Positions 7,837-17,310 of a stretch of DNA of 64,000 nucleotides are shown here, piece by piece. The stretch comes from Mariniphaga sp041687255 (lineage in GTDB: Bacteria > Bacteroidota > Bacteroidia > Bacteroidales > Prolixibacteraceae). The notes beneath the pieces are model-generated. The model was not told where the DNA came from and did no database searches. It saw only the letters and a program-made list of their open reading frames with translations. A program made the position numbers and the translations under genes. The stretch is taken from positions 434,001 through 498,000 of the forward strand of contig JAWLCL010000002.1 in the NCBI GenBank assembly GCA_041687255.1. The letters run 5' to 3'. Each line of letters begins with the position of its first letter. Within the stretch, counting starts at the first letter, position 1.

Positions 7837-9999
7837 TCACTGTTCATCATTCTTTTCCAGTCTGAAATCAAGCTGTTTTTTTTCAAGATTGGTTCTCCAG
7901 ATCTTTATTTTGATATCGTCGCCCAGCTGATATTTTTTGTTTTTATGCTTTCCAACCAGGGCATAATTTTTTTCATCAAAAATATAGAAGTCATCGTCCA
8001 GTTCGCGTATAGGTATCATGCCTTCAATTTTGTTTTCCAGCTCAACATAAATGCCCCAGTCGGTAATTCCGGAGATGACGCCCGGATAGCTTTCACCAAC
8101 GTGGTCCTGCATAAATTCCACCTGTTTATATTTTATGGAAGCTCTTTCGGCATTGGCGGCACGGGTTTCCATTTCGGAGGAGTGTTTACACATATCTTCA
8201 TACTTTTGCTCGCTGGCTGAACGTCCGTTTTCGAGGTATTTTTCCAGCAGGCGGTGTACCATCATATCGGGGTAGCGGCGGATGGGTGAGGTAAAATGTG
8301 TATAGTGGTCAAATGCCAGTCCGTAATGGCCTATATTGCGGGTTGAATAAGCTGCCTTTGCCATGGTGCGTATAGCCAGGGTTTCAACAACATTTTGCTC
8401 CTTTTTGCCTTTTACATTATCAAGCAGATTATTCATTGAGGTGGAAATGGCATTGGTTGAGTCCATTTTGATGCCATAGCCAAAACGATGGATAAAGGAG
8501 TTAAAGGCTTCCAGCTTATCCTGGTCGGGTTTGTCGTGTATGCGGTAAACAAATGTCTTGGGTTTTTTTCGGTCGGCTGTTTTTCCTATGAATTCTGCCA
8601 CTTTTTTATTGGCCAGAAGCATGAATTCCTCAATGAGCTTATTGGCTTCTTTTGATTCTTTAAAATAGACGGAAAGGGGCTTGCCTTTTTCATCGATATT
8701 AAACTTGATTTCAACCCGTTCAAAGCCAATTGAGCCTGTTTTGAACCTATCCTCCCGGAGTTTTACTGACAGCTCGTTTAGCTTTAACAACTCTCCGGAA
8801 AAGATGCCTTCTTTTTTTTCAATGACTTCCTGGGCTTCTTCATATGAAAACCGGTGGTCGGAGTGAATGATCGTTTTCCCGAACCACTCTTTTTTCACCC
8901 GGGCGTTCTCATCCATTTCAAAGACTGCTGAAAAGCAGAGTTTATCTTCCTTCGGGCGAAGTGAGCATACTCCGTTTGAAAGCCGCTCGGGAAGCATAGG
9001 AACTACCCTGTCGACAAGGTAAACCGAGGTGGCCCGGCTTTGTGCTTCTTCCTCCATAAGGGAGGAGGGTGTAACATAATGAGTGACATCGGCGATATGG
9101 ACGCCTATTTCCCAATTGTTATTATCAAGTTTGCGGATTGACAAGGCATCGTCGAAATCTTTTGCATCGGCAGGGTCGATAGTAAAAGTGGTTACCTGGC
9201 GAAAGTCACGCCGCTTCTTATATTCAGCTTCCGGGATTTCAAAAGGTATTTTTTCAGCTACTTTATTGACCTTTTCAGGAAACTTATGGGGCAGTTCAAA
9301 TTCGGCCAGTATGGCATGCATTTCTGCATCGTTGTTTCCGGTGTCTCCAAGGACTTCTGTTATTTTACCAAACGGGCTCCGGGCTTTTGCAGGCCATTCA
9401 ATGATTTCAGCAATTGCTTTTTGCCCGTTTTTGGCCCCGTTCAGGTTTTCTTTGGAAATGAAAATATCGAACCCTACTTTGCCGGCAGGAAGTAAAAAGG
9501 CAAAGTTCTGCGACATTTCAACGGTTCCTACAAAGTGTGTTTTTGCCCGTTCAACGATTTCAGTTACTTCGCCTTCCAGGTCATGTTTTTTGCGGCGTGC
9601 ATATAACATTACCCGCACCTTATCGCCATCCATTGCATGGTTCAGGTTACGGGCCGATACCAACACCGGGCGGTCTGCTTCTTCGCTGTTGATGTAGGCA
9701 AACCCCTGGGGCTGAAGCTCGACAGTTCCGCATATAGTGCCTGTTCGCGCCTTCAGCCGAAAGCTGCCGCGCGATACCTGTTCCAGGTATTCATCATCTT
9801 TCATTTCCTGCAGGGCTACATTGATGAGCCGGCGCCCCTCATCATTTTTTATCCCTAACCAGGATGAAACCTGTTTGTAATTAAAAGTTTTTCCCGGTTG
9901 GTCATAGAGTTCAGATAGAATGCTTTTTTTTAGTTTCTTCTTATTGAGTATCGTTGAGTGTTTTAACTTTTTCCGGTTTTTGTTTTTTTTCCCTGACAT
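7837..9999 (-). CDS. rnr: Ribonuclease R (RNB-family 3'-5' exoribonuclease)
   Basis: A 720-residue RNase II/R exoribonuclease that degrades structured RNA in the cytoplasm. The basic N-terminus is followed by a winged-helix region (about 25-65), two cold-shock-type domains (about 75-230) and the RNB catalytic domain. The metal-binding aspartate cluster IDPADAKDFDDALSI lies near residues 275-290, and the later hallmark HYTHFTSPIRRYPDMMVHR is present in the C-terminal third. An S1 domain (about 640-715) closes the protein. This order and length match bacterial RNase R. The start is the ATG at 9999. The divergent neighbour begins at 10109. Confidence 0.95.
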   Translation of the reverse strand: MSGKKNKNRKKLKHSTILNKKKLKKSILSELYDQPGKTFNYKQVSSWLGIKNDEGRRLINVALQEMKDDEYLEQVSRGSFRLKARTGTICGTVELQPQGFAYINSEEADRPVLVSARNLNHAMDGDKVRVMLYARRKKHDLEGEVTEIVERAKTHFVGTVEMSQNFAFLLPAGKVGFDIFISKENLNGAKNGQKAIAEIIEWPAKARSPFGKITEVLGDTGNNDAEMHAILAEFELPHKFPEKVNKVAEKIPFEIPEAEYKKRRDFRQVTTFTIDPADAKDFDDALSIRKLDNNNWEIGVHIADVTHYVTPSSLMEEEAQSRATSVYLVDRVVPMLPERLSNGVCSLRPKEDKLCFSAVFEMDENARVKKEWFGKTIIHSDHRFSYEEAQEVIEKKEGIFSGELLKLNELSVKLREDRFKTGSIGFERVEIKFNIDEKGKPLSVYFKESKEANKLIEEFMLLANKKVAEFIGKTADRKKPKTFVYRIHDKPDQDKLEAFNSFIHRFGYGIKMDSTNAISTSMNNLLDNVKGKKEQNVVETLAIRTMAKAAYSTRNIGHYGLAFDHYTHFTSPIRRYPDMMVHRLLEKYLENGRSASEQKYEDMCKHSSEMETRAANAERASIKYKQVEFMQDHVGESYPGVISGITDWGIYVELENKIEGMIPIRELDDDFYIFDEKNYALVGKHKNKKYQLGDDIKIKIWRTNLEKKQLDFRLEKNDEQ

Positions 10000-10083
10000 G
10001 TGACAATGTATTTAATATGTGGCAAGTTAATTTAATTATATGATATTTAACAACAGCTAACATTCAATGTTTGCAGGAATTTG

Positions 10084-10091
10084 TATGTTTG
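10084..10091 (+). promoter_or_regulatory. Probable -7 box (TATGTTTG) of the Ig-like lipoprotein gene
   Basis: TATGTTTG fits TAnnTTTG and ends 17 bases before the ATG at 10109, leaving a very short leader. The -33 element is not clear. Confidence 0.5.
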
Positions 10092-10108
10092 TGCGATGTT
10101 TTTGACAA

Positions 10109-12067
10109 ATGAAATTTCTTGACAAAATACCTTATCTAATTGTAGCCGGTTTTGCATGGATTGTGATTGTATCGTCATGTGCCAACCAGGGCATGCCCAC
10201 AGGAGGCCCCCGCGATACTATCCCTCCTGTGCTTATTTCTACTTCTCCTCAGTTTAAGTCGCTTAACTTCAGTGGAAATGAGGTTAGGCTGACATTTAAC
10301 GAGTTTATTATTCCGGACAAGGTTTCCGAGCAGTTGGTTATTTCTCCGCCTCTTGAAAAACGGCCGACCATTTTAATGAAATCGAGAACTCTGATTGTCC
10401 GTTTTCCTGAAAGTTTGCGCGATAGTGTTACCTATTCACTCGATTTTAAAAATTCGGTAGTCGATAATAATGAGCAGAATCCGATTGAAGACCTTCGGTT
10501 TATATTCAGTACATATGACGAGCTGGATTCTTTAAGAGTGGCAGGAAATGTAATGAAAGCATTCAATATGGAACCACTGGAGAACGTTCTTGTGCTGCTC
10601 CATAAGAATTTGCACGATTCAGCAGTGTACACATTGCCCCCCGATTACATAGCCCGCACTGATGAGGAAGGGATGTACTATTTTGACAACCTTGCTGAAG
10701 GAAAATACAACCTGTTTTCACTGAACGATATAAACAATAACATGCGTTATGATGAGGGGGTTGAGGAAATTGCTTTTCATGACAGCATAATTATACCTTC
10801 GGCCGAATATCATGCTGAAACCGATACATTGGCCACAGGTGCCGATTCTTTGCTGGTGACCGGTCATATTCATTTCCTGCCGGAACCCATTTACCTCAGG
10901 CAGTTTATGGAAGAGATATTTAATCAGTATATGAAATCGGCGAAAAGAGATTCGCGTTACCAGTTTACTCTGGTGTTCAATGAGCCGCTCTCGGAGGAGT
11001 TTCAGGTCCGGCTGGTTGATGATGAGGCTGAAGATTGGTTCATTGCAGAGCCTGACCAAAATAATGATTCCATTAATTTTTGGATTGCCGATACTACTTT
11101 GGCAGCAAAGGAAATCTTGCTTTTGGAGTTGTCGTATCTGCAAACCGACTCTGTTGGTGAGTTGTATATGTACACAGACACCGTTGAGATGCAGTTCACT
11201 GAACAGGAAGATCTCCGCAGGAAGAGAAGAGGACGGCAGGAGGATGATGATTTGCCGCCACCGGTTCCCCAGTTTAACTGGAATACCAACCTAAGCACAA
11301 GCGGCTTTGATCTAAATAAGGACATAGTAGTTACTGCTCCTCAGCCGCTGCTTTCCTTTGATGCCGGCCAGATAATGTTGTTCCATTCCGGCGATACATT
11401 AAAAAAGCCTTTGCCGATAAGCTTTTTCCAGGATACAACAGAATGGCGTACCTACAGAATCTCTTATCCGTGGGAGGATGAAACTACATACACCCTTCAG
11501 ATTGATTCAGCCGCAGGTGTGAATATTTATGGAATTACGAGTAACGAACTGGTCAGTAATTTTAAAACCAGGTCGCAAGATTACTATGGAGCCATTAATA
11601 TTGCTGCAGCGGGAGTTGACAGTCAAATGATAATACAGGTGCTTGTAAATAATGCAGATGAAGAAGTGGTCCAGGAAAAAATAATTACTGATAACCAGAC
11701 AGTCAATTTTTCATACCTTGCTCCGGAGAAGTACAGAATAAAAGCCATATATGACAGGAATGGCAACGGGAAATGGGATGCAGGCAGTTATCAGGATAAC
11801 TATCAGCCGGAAGGGGTAATTTACATTAATGAAGTTGTTAAGGTGCGTTCAAATTGGGACAGCAACCTTTCATGGGATTTAACTCCTGATCCCGATTTCA
11901 TTAAAAACATTCGGGACGTTGAGCTTGAGGAGCAGAAGCGAAAAGAAGCTGAAGAAGAAGCTGAGCAGGAACAAGAGCGGGAAAACCAGAATCTGCAGCA
12001 GCAGCAAAACAATATGTTCCAGCAGGGAGGCGGAAATCCGGGGTCGGTTCAGCCAATGAGGAGGTAG
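10109..12067 (+). CDS. Lipoprotein with N-terminal Ig-like (Big_5-type) domain, role unknown
   Basis: A 652-residue envelope protein. The N-terminus has a hydrophobic segment and a lipobox ending in IVSSC, with C24 as the lipidated residue. Next comes an Ig-like domain of the SbsA/Big_5 type (about 37-130: DTIPPVLISTSPQ, then LTFNEFI). A carboxypeptidase-regulatory-like segment follows (about 140-215, AGNVMKAFNMEPLENVLVLL; FSLNDINNNMRYD). The middle is beta-rich, a second regulatory-like segment with IYDRNGNGKWD is near 550, and the end is a Glu/Gln-rich low-complexity tail. Proteins of this layout are widely conserved in Bacteroidota and usually monocistronic. No enzymatic motif is visible. 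It is probably outer-membrane anchored. Confidence 0.8.
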   Translation: MKFLDKIPYLIVAGFAWIVIVSSCANQGMPTGGPRDTIPPVLISTSPQFKSLNFSGNEVRLTFNEFIIPDKVSEQLVISPPLEKRPTILMKSRTLIVRFPESLRDSVTYSLDFKNSVVDNNEQNPIEDLRFIFSTYDELDSLRVAGNVMKAFNMEPLENVLVLLHKNLHDSAVYTLPPDYIARTDEEGMYYFDNLAEGKYNLFSLNDINNNMRYDEGVEEIAFHDSIIIPSAEYHAETDTLATGADSLLVTGHIHFLPEPIYLRQFMEEIFNQYMKSAKRDSRYQFTLVFNEPLSEEFQVRLVDDEAEDWFIAEPDQNNDSINFWIADTTLAAKEILLLELSYLQTDSVGELYMYTDTVEMQFTEQEDLRRKRRGRQEDDDLPPPVPQFNWNTNLSTSGFDLNKDIVVTAPQPLLSFDAGQIMLFHSGDTLKKPLPISFFQDTTEWRTYRISYPWEDETTYTLQIDSAAGVNIYGITSNELVSNFKTRSQDYYGAINIAAAGVDSQMIIQVLVNNADEEVVQEKIITDNQTVNFSYLAPEKYRIKAIYDRNGNGKWDAGSYQDNYQPEGVIYINEVVKVRSNWDSNLSWDLTPDPDFIKNIRDVELEEQKRKEAEEEAEQEQERENQNLQQQQNNMFQQGGGNPGSVQPMRR

Positions 12068-12151
12068 TATATTGGCAGTGTTGCAAGTAAGCTTGCATTT
12101 GAATTGTGTATAAGTGACTGAAAAAAAAAGTAAATAATAACGGGCATTCGT

Positions 12152-12159
12152 TATTTTTG
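12152..12159 (+). promoter_or_regulatory. Probable -7 box (TATTTTTG) of the receiver-domain gene
   Basis: TATTTTTG fits TAnnTTTG and sits 48 bases before the ATG at 12208, giving a leader of roughly 40 bases. Confidence 0.45.
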
Positions 12160-12207
12160 AAAAAAAAAATATGGTACTTTTAGCTTGTCAATATAAATCA
12201 GGCTATT

Positions 12208-12708
12208 ATGCAAAGAACTAAAGATCCGCTTATTTTTATTGTTCAGGACAATGTGATATACAAAGACCTGATAGTTGGTTACCTTCAACAAAGGAAGTTT
12301 AATAACCTGAAAACATTTAAAACCGGGGAAGAATGCCTAAGAGTCATTCATCAAAAACCTGACATCATCGTGTTGGATTATTCCTTTGATGGAATTACAG
12401 GACTGGAACTGATGAAGAGAGTTAAGGCAGAATATCCGGAAATCGATTTTATTTTCCTCAGTGGACAAAACAGTGTAGAGGTGGCTGTTAATATTATGAA
12501 GATGGGGGCTGCAGATTACATAGTTAAAAATACCCAGGCTCCACAAAACTTGTTGAGGACAATTGAATACCTGCTTTCCAAAACTAAATCTGAAAAGGTA
12601 AAAAAAGGCTACCAGGTAGGTGTTATCGGATTTTTTATCATGTTGTTTCTTATCATCATGATTATTATTCTGCTGACAATATTCTTTGAAGATTTTTCGA
12701 TGTCGTAG
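12208..12708 (+). CDS. Stand-alone response-regulator receiver domain with a C-terminal membrane helix
   Basis: A 166-residue protein. Residues 7-125 are a CheY-like receiver. The predicted phospho-acceptor is D57 in DIIVLDYSFDG, the conserved Ser is in FIFLSGQ, and the conserved Lys is in DYIVKN. The acidic pair at the end of strand 1 is reduced to Q13-D14, so one of the two usual metal-binding acids is missing. A basic linker (KTKSEKVKKGYQ) leads into one strongly hydrophobic helix (about 139-160) with a short tail after it. There is no DNA-binding or enzymatic output domain. The receiver is therefore probably held at the inner face of the cytoplasmic membrane. No histidine kinase is next to it. 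The following transporter gene starts 105 bases downstream on the same strand. Confidence 0.8.
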   Translation: MQRTKDPLIFIVQDNVIYKDLIVGYLQQRKFNNLKTFKTGEECLRVIHQKPDIIVLDYSFDGITGLELMKRVKAEYPEIDFIFLSGQNSVEVAVNIMKMGAADYIVKNTQAPQNLLRTIEYLLSKTKSEKVKKGYQVGVIGFFIMLFLIIMIIILLTIFFEDFSMS

Positions 12709-12813
12709 TTTCTCTGCTGAAAATTACATCTTTTCCGGCAGTTCAGTATATTTTACTTTGGACTTAAACCGCGTTTTATTACCTTTCGCGCTTCAAAAAT
12801 TAAGTGTTAAGCA

Positions 12814-14250
12814 ATGGGATTTGTTTCTGTTATTAAGAGGTACAATACTACCTTTTGGGCATCGAATGTAATTGAGTTATTTGAGCGCTGGGCCTGGTAC
12901 GGGTTCTATATGGCTTTTGCGCTTTACCTTGTGAATTCAAAAGATACGGGAGCTATTGGTCTTACCCAGGCTCAAAAGGGTATAATAATGGGAACCGGTT
13001 CCATGCTGCTCTATTTTTTGCCGGTCATTACCGGGGCAATTGCCGATAAGGTAGGCTACAAACGTATTCTGTACCTGTCGTTCACCGTATACATTACAGG
13101 TTTCTACATGATTGGCAGCTTTGATTCCTTTGGCCTGATGTTCTTTGCCTTTATCTGGACCTGTATTGGAGGGGCATTGTTTAAGCCAATCATATCGGCT
13201 ATGATTGCCCGTAATACCACTCCCGAAACCTCTTCAATTGGCTTCGGGATATTTTATATGATGATTAACATCGGGGGGTTTATCGGGCCATTTATTGCCG
13301 GTGTCCTGATGCAGAAATCGTGGGATTTTGTTTTTTACATGTCGATGATTACAATGGCAGTCAATTATCTGATAACCGGTTTTTTCTTCCGTGAACCTGT
13401 GGTAAAGGAAGAAGGTTCATCATTGGGGAAAAGTATTGCTCATGCTTTTGTAAATATTGGCATCACTTTGCAGAACTGGAAGTATGTTTTGTTTCTGATA
13501 ATCATGATCCTGTTTTGGACAGCTTTTAACCAGTTGTATTACTCTTTTCCCGTATTTGTGGAGCAATGGGTGAATACAGCTCCTTTATACGATGGAATTC
13601 ATGCGGTTTGGCCATGGCTTGCCGAATCAATTGGCACCCCGCAGGGAACAATTACAGCGGTTACCCTGGGAAGTATGGATGCATTTTTTATTATAGTTTT
13701 CCAGTTAATGGTTTCTGCTTTTGTGATGCGTTTTAAGCCTCTGGCTGCCATGATGGGCGGCATCCTTGTGCTGGCAGGTGGTTTGGCATTGATGTTTTCA
13801 AACCAAAACAGCTGGCTTATATTACTGGGTATATTAATATTTGCGCTGGGAGAAATGGCGAGTTCCCCGAAATTTACTGAATATGTTGGCCGTATAGCAC
13901 CTGAAGATAAGAAAGCTTTATATATGGGCACATCTTTTCTGCCGATAGCTGCAGGGCATCAGCTGGCCGGATGGCTCTCGGGCGGTGTATATGAACGAAT
14001 TGCCGATAACATTTATTTGCTGCAAAAGGAGGTAGCCCGCAGAGGTATTTCTCTGCCTGAAATTTCAGAAGAAGTTTCCAAAAACGATTACATTGCAATG
14101 GCAGCTGATAAATTGGGAATGAGCGTACGGGAGTTGTTGGATTACCTGTGGGTGACCTATAATCCTTCCAACATTTGGGTGGTATATTCGGGAGTGGCTG
14201 TACTTGCAGTTATACTGTTGTGGCTTTACAACCGTTTTGTACTGGATTAA
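12814..14250 (+). CDS. MFS transporter, probably of the POT/PTR (peptide) family
   Basis: A 478-residue integral membrane protein with about 12 hydrophobic helices. The first helix region NVIELFERWAWYGFYMAFAL resembles the POT-family E-x-x-E-R-x-x-Y-Y-G element, and a second family-like stretch is ADKVGYKRIL (the loop 2-3 motif). GHQLAGWLSGGVYE near the C-terminal half also fits the family. POT members use the proton gradient to import di- and tripeptides or related compounds; the substrate here cannot be told. The ATG at 12814 puts the first helix at a sensible distance from the N-terminus. It converges with the glycosylase gene, with only two bases between the stops. Confidence 0.8.
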   Translation: MGFVSVIKRYNTTFWASNVIELFERWAWYGFYMAFALYLVNSKDTGAIGLTQAQKGIIMGTGSMLLYFLPVITGAIADKVGYKRILYLSFTVYITGFYMIGSFDSFGLMFFAFIWTCIGGALFKPIISAMIARNTTPETSSIGFGIFYMMINIGGFIGPFIAGVLMQKSWDFVFYMSMITMAVNYLITGFFFREPVVKEEGSSLGKSIAHAFVNIGITLQNWKYVLFLIIMILFWTAFNQLYYSFPVFVEQWVNTAPLYDGIHAVWPWLAESIGTPQGTITAVTLGSMDAFFIIVFQLMVSAFVMRFKPLAAMMGGILVLAGGLALMFSNQNSWLILLGILIFALGEMASSPKFTEYVGRIAPEDKKALYMGTSFLPIAAGHQLAGWLSGGVYERIADNIYLLQKEVARRGISLPEISEEVSKNDYIAMAADKLGMSVRELLDYLWVTYNPSNIWVVYSGVAVLAVILLWLYNRFVLD

Positions 14251-14252
14251 CA

Positions 14253-14768
14253 TCAAAGGCTGGCCAGATATCTCCATGGTTTGCTGACCCATGGTTCGCC
14301 TGCATATTCAATGCCTACGCGTGGCAGGCTTTTATATTGAGGTGAAAAAGTGGTATCTTCTATCCAGATTCTTTCGGAAAAATAAAGGTCCTCGCCATAA
14401 AATGATTTATCAAGTTTAAGCAATTTCCCTAATCGACCTGGTCCGGAAACTTCCTGTACACCCCTTACCAATACGGCTGAAGCTTCATTTTCTTTTCCGG
14501 TAACGATATTAAGCATCCAGTAAATGCCGTAGATGAGGTAGACATATACCAGTCCCCCTTCACGAAACATAACTTCGGTACGTGTGGTTTTTCCTTTGCT
14601 TGCGTGGCAGGCTAAATCATGGGGGGCACTGTAGGCTTCAACTTCTGTAATGATATACCTTGCCACATAATCATCGCTGAACTTGCGGACAAGCAGTTTT
14701 CCCAATAGTTCAGGGGCAACGGTTAAAACTTCGCGTTGAAAAAAATCTGCCGGTAGTCGCCGATTCAT
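14253..14768 (-). CDS. mpg: DNA-3-methyladenine glycosylase (AAG/MPG family)
   Basis: A 171-residue base-excision-repair glycosylase that removes alkylated purines. It shows the family's features: LLGKLLVRK near the N-terminus, the active-site strand ITEVEAY with the catalytic Glu, DLACHASKGKTTRTEVMF, and GGLVYVYLIYGIYWMLNIV. The C-terminal region RVGIEYAGEPWVSKPWRY is also typical. It is slightly shorter than the usual 190-200 residues, with no motif lost. Its ATG overlaps the stop of the upstream YfhO-type gene by four bases, so the two are translationally coupled although unrelated in function. Confidence 0.92.
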   Translation of the reverse strand: MNRRLPADFFQREVLTVAPELLGKLLVRKFSDDYVARYIITEVEAYSAPHDLACHASKGKTTRTEVMFREGGLVYVYLIYGIYWMLNIVTGKENEASAVLVRGVQEVSGPGRLGKLLKLDKSFYGEDLYFSERIWIEDTTFSPQYKSLPRVGIEYAGEPWVSKPWRYLASL

Positions 14769-17245
14769 GAATTTTCACTTTCTCCTGGTTTTCTTTTTCT
14801 TTTCCTTGTCTCTGTAATAAAATAACCCGCAATTGCCAAAATGAGCAGTATGGAACTGGCATATGATATTTTGTTCCCAAGGTAATAGGATTTGGGATGA
14901 AAATTGAATTCAATGGTGTGATTGCCGGCAGGGACTACCATTGCCCTTAAAACATAATTCACCCTGAAATGCGGTGCCGGTTCACCATCAATATAGGCAT
15001 TCCAGCCATCTTCATAATATATGTCAGAAAATACAACCAGTTGCTCACTTTCCGCCTTCATTTCGTACTTCAGGTAATCAGGTTGGTATTCAGTAAGCCG
15101 GATGTCCCCGCTGGTATCTCTCCGGAAAGTTTTTCCCTCTACATGTGAGGCAAACCGTTCATCTATAACTGCAGTTTCCAAAGGATCAATTCCATTAATG
15201 GCAGCAATTTCTTCATCTGCATTTGCTGCTAATTTAAAGTCTGATACAAACCATGCATTCCCAAGTGGCATGGGATTACGGATGGGTGCCTGATTTAAAT
15301 CGTAAATAACATAACGGGTATTGAGCATATTTAAAACAGGCAGTTGCATGAATATCGAATCTATTGATGTATTATTTTGCAATCCGCTTACCATTTGTTG
15401 TATCTCGGGTTGCAGATGATTATCGATCATCTCCTGATAGCGGCGAAGTTTTGCTGCATGATAACCCCCAACATTTTTATGATAATATGAAGCTCTGGCA
15501 TCCTGGAAAGGGTTGGGCAGGGGTAAGACCCTGTAATATAAATCATCGTCATTTAAGATCGCCTGGTCTGCAGGAGTGATCGGAAATGGGTTCTCCACCT
15601 GTCTTTCGGGAACAAAATGATCGTTGTTAAGATATCTTTTATCAACTGCCCACAGGTCAACAAGAATCAGCAGCCCGAGAACAGCAATGAAAGGGTTGGT
15701 TTTTAATTTCCTGATATGCCACATGTACAAGGCAAGGGCAGCAAAAGCGATGAACAAAAACGAGCGGAATGCATCGCTGCGGAGCATGCTTTTGCGATCG
15801 GCAATAATACTGTCGAGCAACCATTCAGGATAACGCATGGCATCAGTGGCATTGGAAAAGTTGCCTGCCATACCCGGTAACAGAGCAAATATCAGTGCTA
15901 ACCCGCCGGTTATTATTAATGCCCATTTCATACCATTCAGCCAGGTTTTCTTGTCCCCTTTTCCTGTAATTATATTGTTGAGGGCAATAAACCCAAGTAA
16001 GGGCATAGCAATCTGAGCAATTACAAGGGTCATGCTGGGGGCCCTGAACTTATTGTAAAAGGGCAGGTAATCGAGCAAAAAGCTGGTTAGCCACATGATG
16101 TTGCCTCCCCAGGAGAGTATAATGGAAACAATGGTAGCTGCCAGCAACCACCACTTGTAAACCCCTTTAACAATGAAAAGCCCTAACACGAATAGGAAAA
16201 TAATAACGGCCCCCACATACACTGGACCTGACGTTCCGGGTTGTTCGCCATGATACATGCTTACTGCCTGAACGATCTGCCGGGGATTTTGAACCCTGTT
16301 TTCTCTCAATGCTTCAAAACTTTCCGACTCAGTGCCGGGGTTTATCTGGCTACCCCCTCCTTTAAAATTGGGAATAAGCAGGGTCAGGGTTTCATCGATG
16401 CCATAACTCCATTGCACTACGTAATCTTTATCCAGACCGCTGGTTTTGTTTTCACTGCTAATTGACAGTTCTGAGGGGCCACGTATAGTATGCTTTGAAT
16501 ATTGCCAGGTGGTGTAGAGCCTCGAGAAGTTCATGCCTATTGCAAGTATAGCACCTGCCAAAAGGAACAGTAATGCCTTAAAAAACGAAGGAAGTGTGTT
16601 ATTCCGGATGGCATAAATAAGTTCTGCAAGTCCGTAAATAGCTATGATTAGAAATCCATAGTAAGTAATCTGAAGGTGCCCGGCCAGTAATTCCAGTGAA
16701 AAGGCAATTGCAAACAGCACACTGCCTGCCAGGTACTTGCCCCGGAATGTCAAAAGAATACCTGCGAGTACAGGGGCAAGATAAGCAATGGCGTTGGCCT
16801 TGGACGTATGTCCGGCTCCTATGATTATTATAAAATACGAGGAAAATGCAATGGCAATGGCACCCACTACACTCAGCCACCGGTTAAACTTAAGGCTCAT
16901 GAACAGAATGTAAAACCCAATGAGGTACAATATCAGAAATGAAGCTTCGTCAAAAACTTTTCTAAAACTACTGTTTATGTATTTGGTTAAATTTCCCGGA
17001 TAGATAACCGATATAAGGTAACCGGGCATTCCGCTAAACATGCTGTTGGTCCATATTGCTTCTTCGCCGGTTGCCTCCCGGTAATCGACAAGCTCTTTCG
17101 ACATGCCTTTGAAGTGCTGTATATCCGACATCTCGATGGTTTTCCCTTCCAGGAGCGGGAACATATAAGCATAAACCAAAACAATAAAAAAAAGGATTAT
17201 GCCCAAATCGGTAAGAATATTGCGGAAGCCATTTATCTTTGCCAT
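14765..17245 (-). CDS. YfhO-family membrane protein (GT-C-like fold)
   Basis: An 826-residue integral membrane protein with a hydrophobic N-terminal two thirds (about 12 helices) and a soluble C-terminal domain flanked by a final helix. The N-terminus shows the family pattern: one helix, the loop PLLEGKTIEMSDIQHFKGM, and then NSMFSGMPGYLIS. Members of this family resemble lipid-linked-sugar glycosyltransferases; Bacillus YfhO is linked to teichoic acid glycosylation. A longer reading to 17278 needs a TTG start, while ATG at 17245 gives MAKINGFRNILTDLG directly before the first helix, so 17245 is preferred. It is divergent from the flippase gene (17311), and both may serve cell-surface glycan or lipid assembly. 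Confidence 0.85.
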   Translation of the reverse strand: MAKINGFRNILTDLGIILFFIVLVYAYMFPLLEGKTIEMSDIQHFKGMSKELVDYREATGEEAIWTNSMFSGMPGYLISVIYPGNLTKYINSSFRKVFDEASFLILYLIGFYILFMSLKFNRWLSVVGAIAIAFSSYFIIIIGAGHTSKANAIAYLAPVLAGILLTFRGKYLAGSVLFAIAFSLELLAGHLQITYYGFLIIAIYGLAELIYAIRNNTLPSFFKALLFLLAGAILAIGMNFSRLYTTWQYSKHTIRGPSELSISSENKTSGLDKDYVVQWSYGIDETLTLLIPNFKGGGSQINPGTESESFEALRENRVQNPRQIVQAVSMYHGEQPGTSGPVYVGAVIIFLFVLGLFIVKGVYKWWLLAATIVSIILSWGGNIMWLTSFLLDYLPFYNKFRAPSMTLVIAQIAMPLLGFIALNNIITGKGDKKTWLNGMKWALIITGGLALIFALLPGMAGNFSNATDAMRYPEWLLDSIIADRKSMLRSDAFRSFLFIAFAALALYMWHIRKLKTNPFIAVLGLLILVDLWAVDKRYLNNDHFVPERQVENPFPITPADQAILNDDDLYYRVLPLPNPFQDARASYYHKNVGGYHAAKLRRYQEMIDNHLQPEIQQMVSGLQNNTSIDSIFMQLPVLNMLNTRYVIYDLNQAPIRNPMPLGNAWFVSDFKLAANADEEIAAINGIDPLETAVIDERFASHVEGKTFRRDTSGDIRLTEYQPDYLKYEMKAESEQLVVFSDIYYEDGWNAYIDGEPAPHFRVNYVLRAMVVPAGNHTIEFNFHPKSYYLGNKISYASSILLILAIAGYFITETRKRKRKPGESENS

Positions 17246-17310
17246 CTTTAAATGTTTTTCTTTCAGTAAGAAGGGCAAAAATATACATTAAAATTTTTTT
17301 TTCACCATAA

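Noticed and set aside
9083..9697. 204-codon plus-strand open frame inside rnr
   Set aside because: It is the shadow of the RNB-domain coding frame and shows no motif.
12084..12097. GCAAG...CTTGC mini-hairpin after the Ig-like lipoprotein gene considered as terminator
   Set aside because: The stem is only five to six pairs with no T-run.
17246..17278. Eleven extra N-terminal codons of the YfhO-type gene
   Set aside because: They require a TTG start; ATG at 17245 directly precedes the conserved N-terminus.
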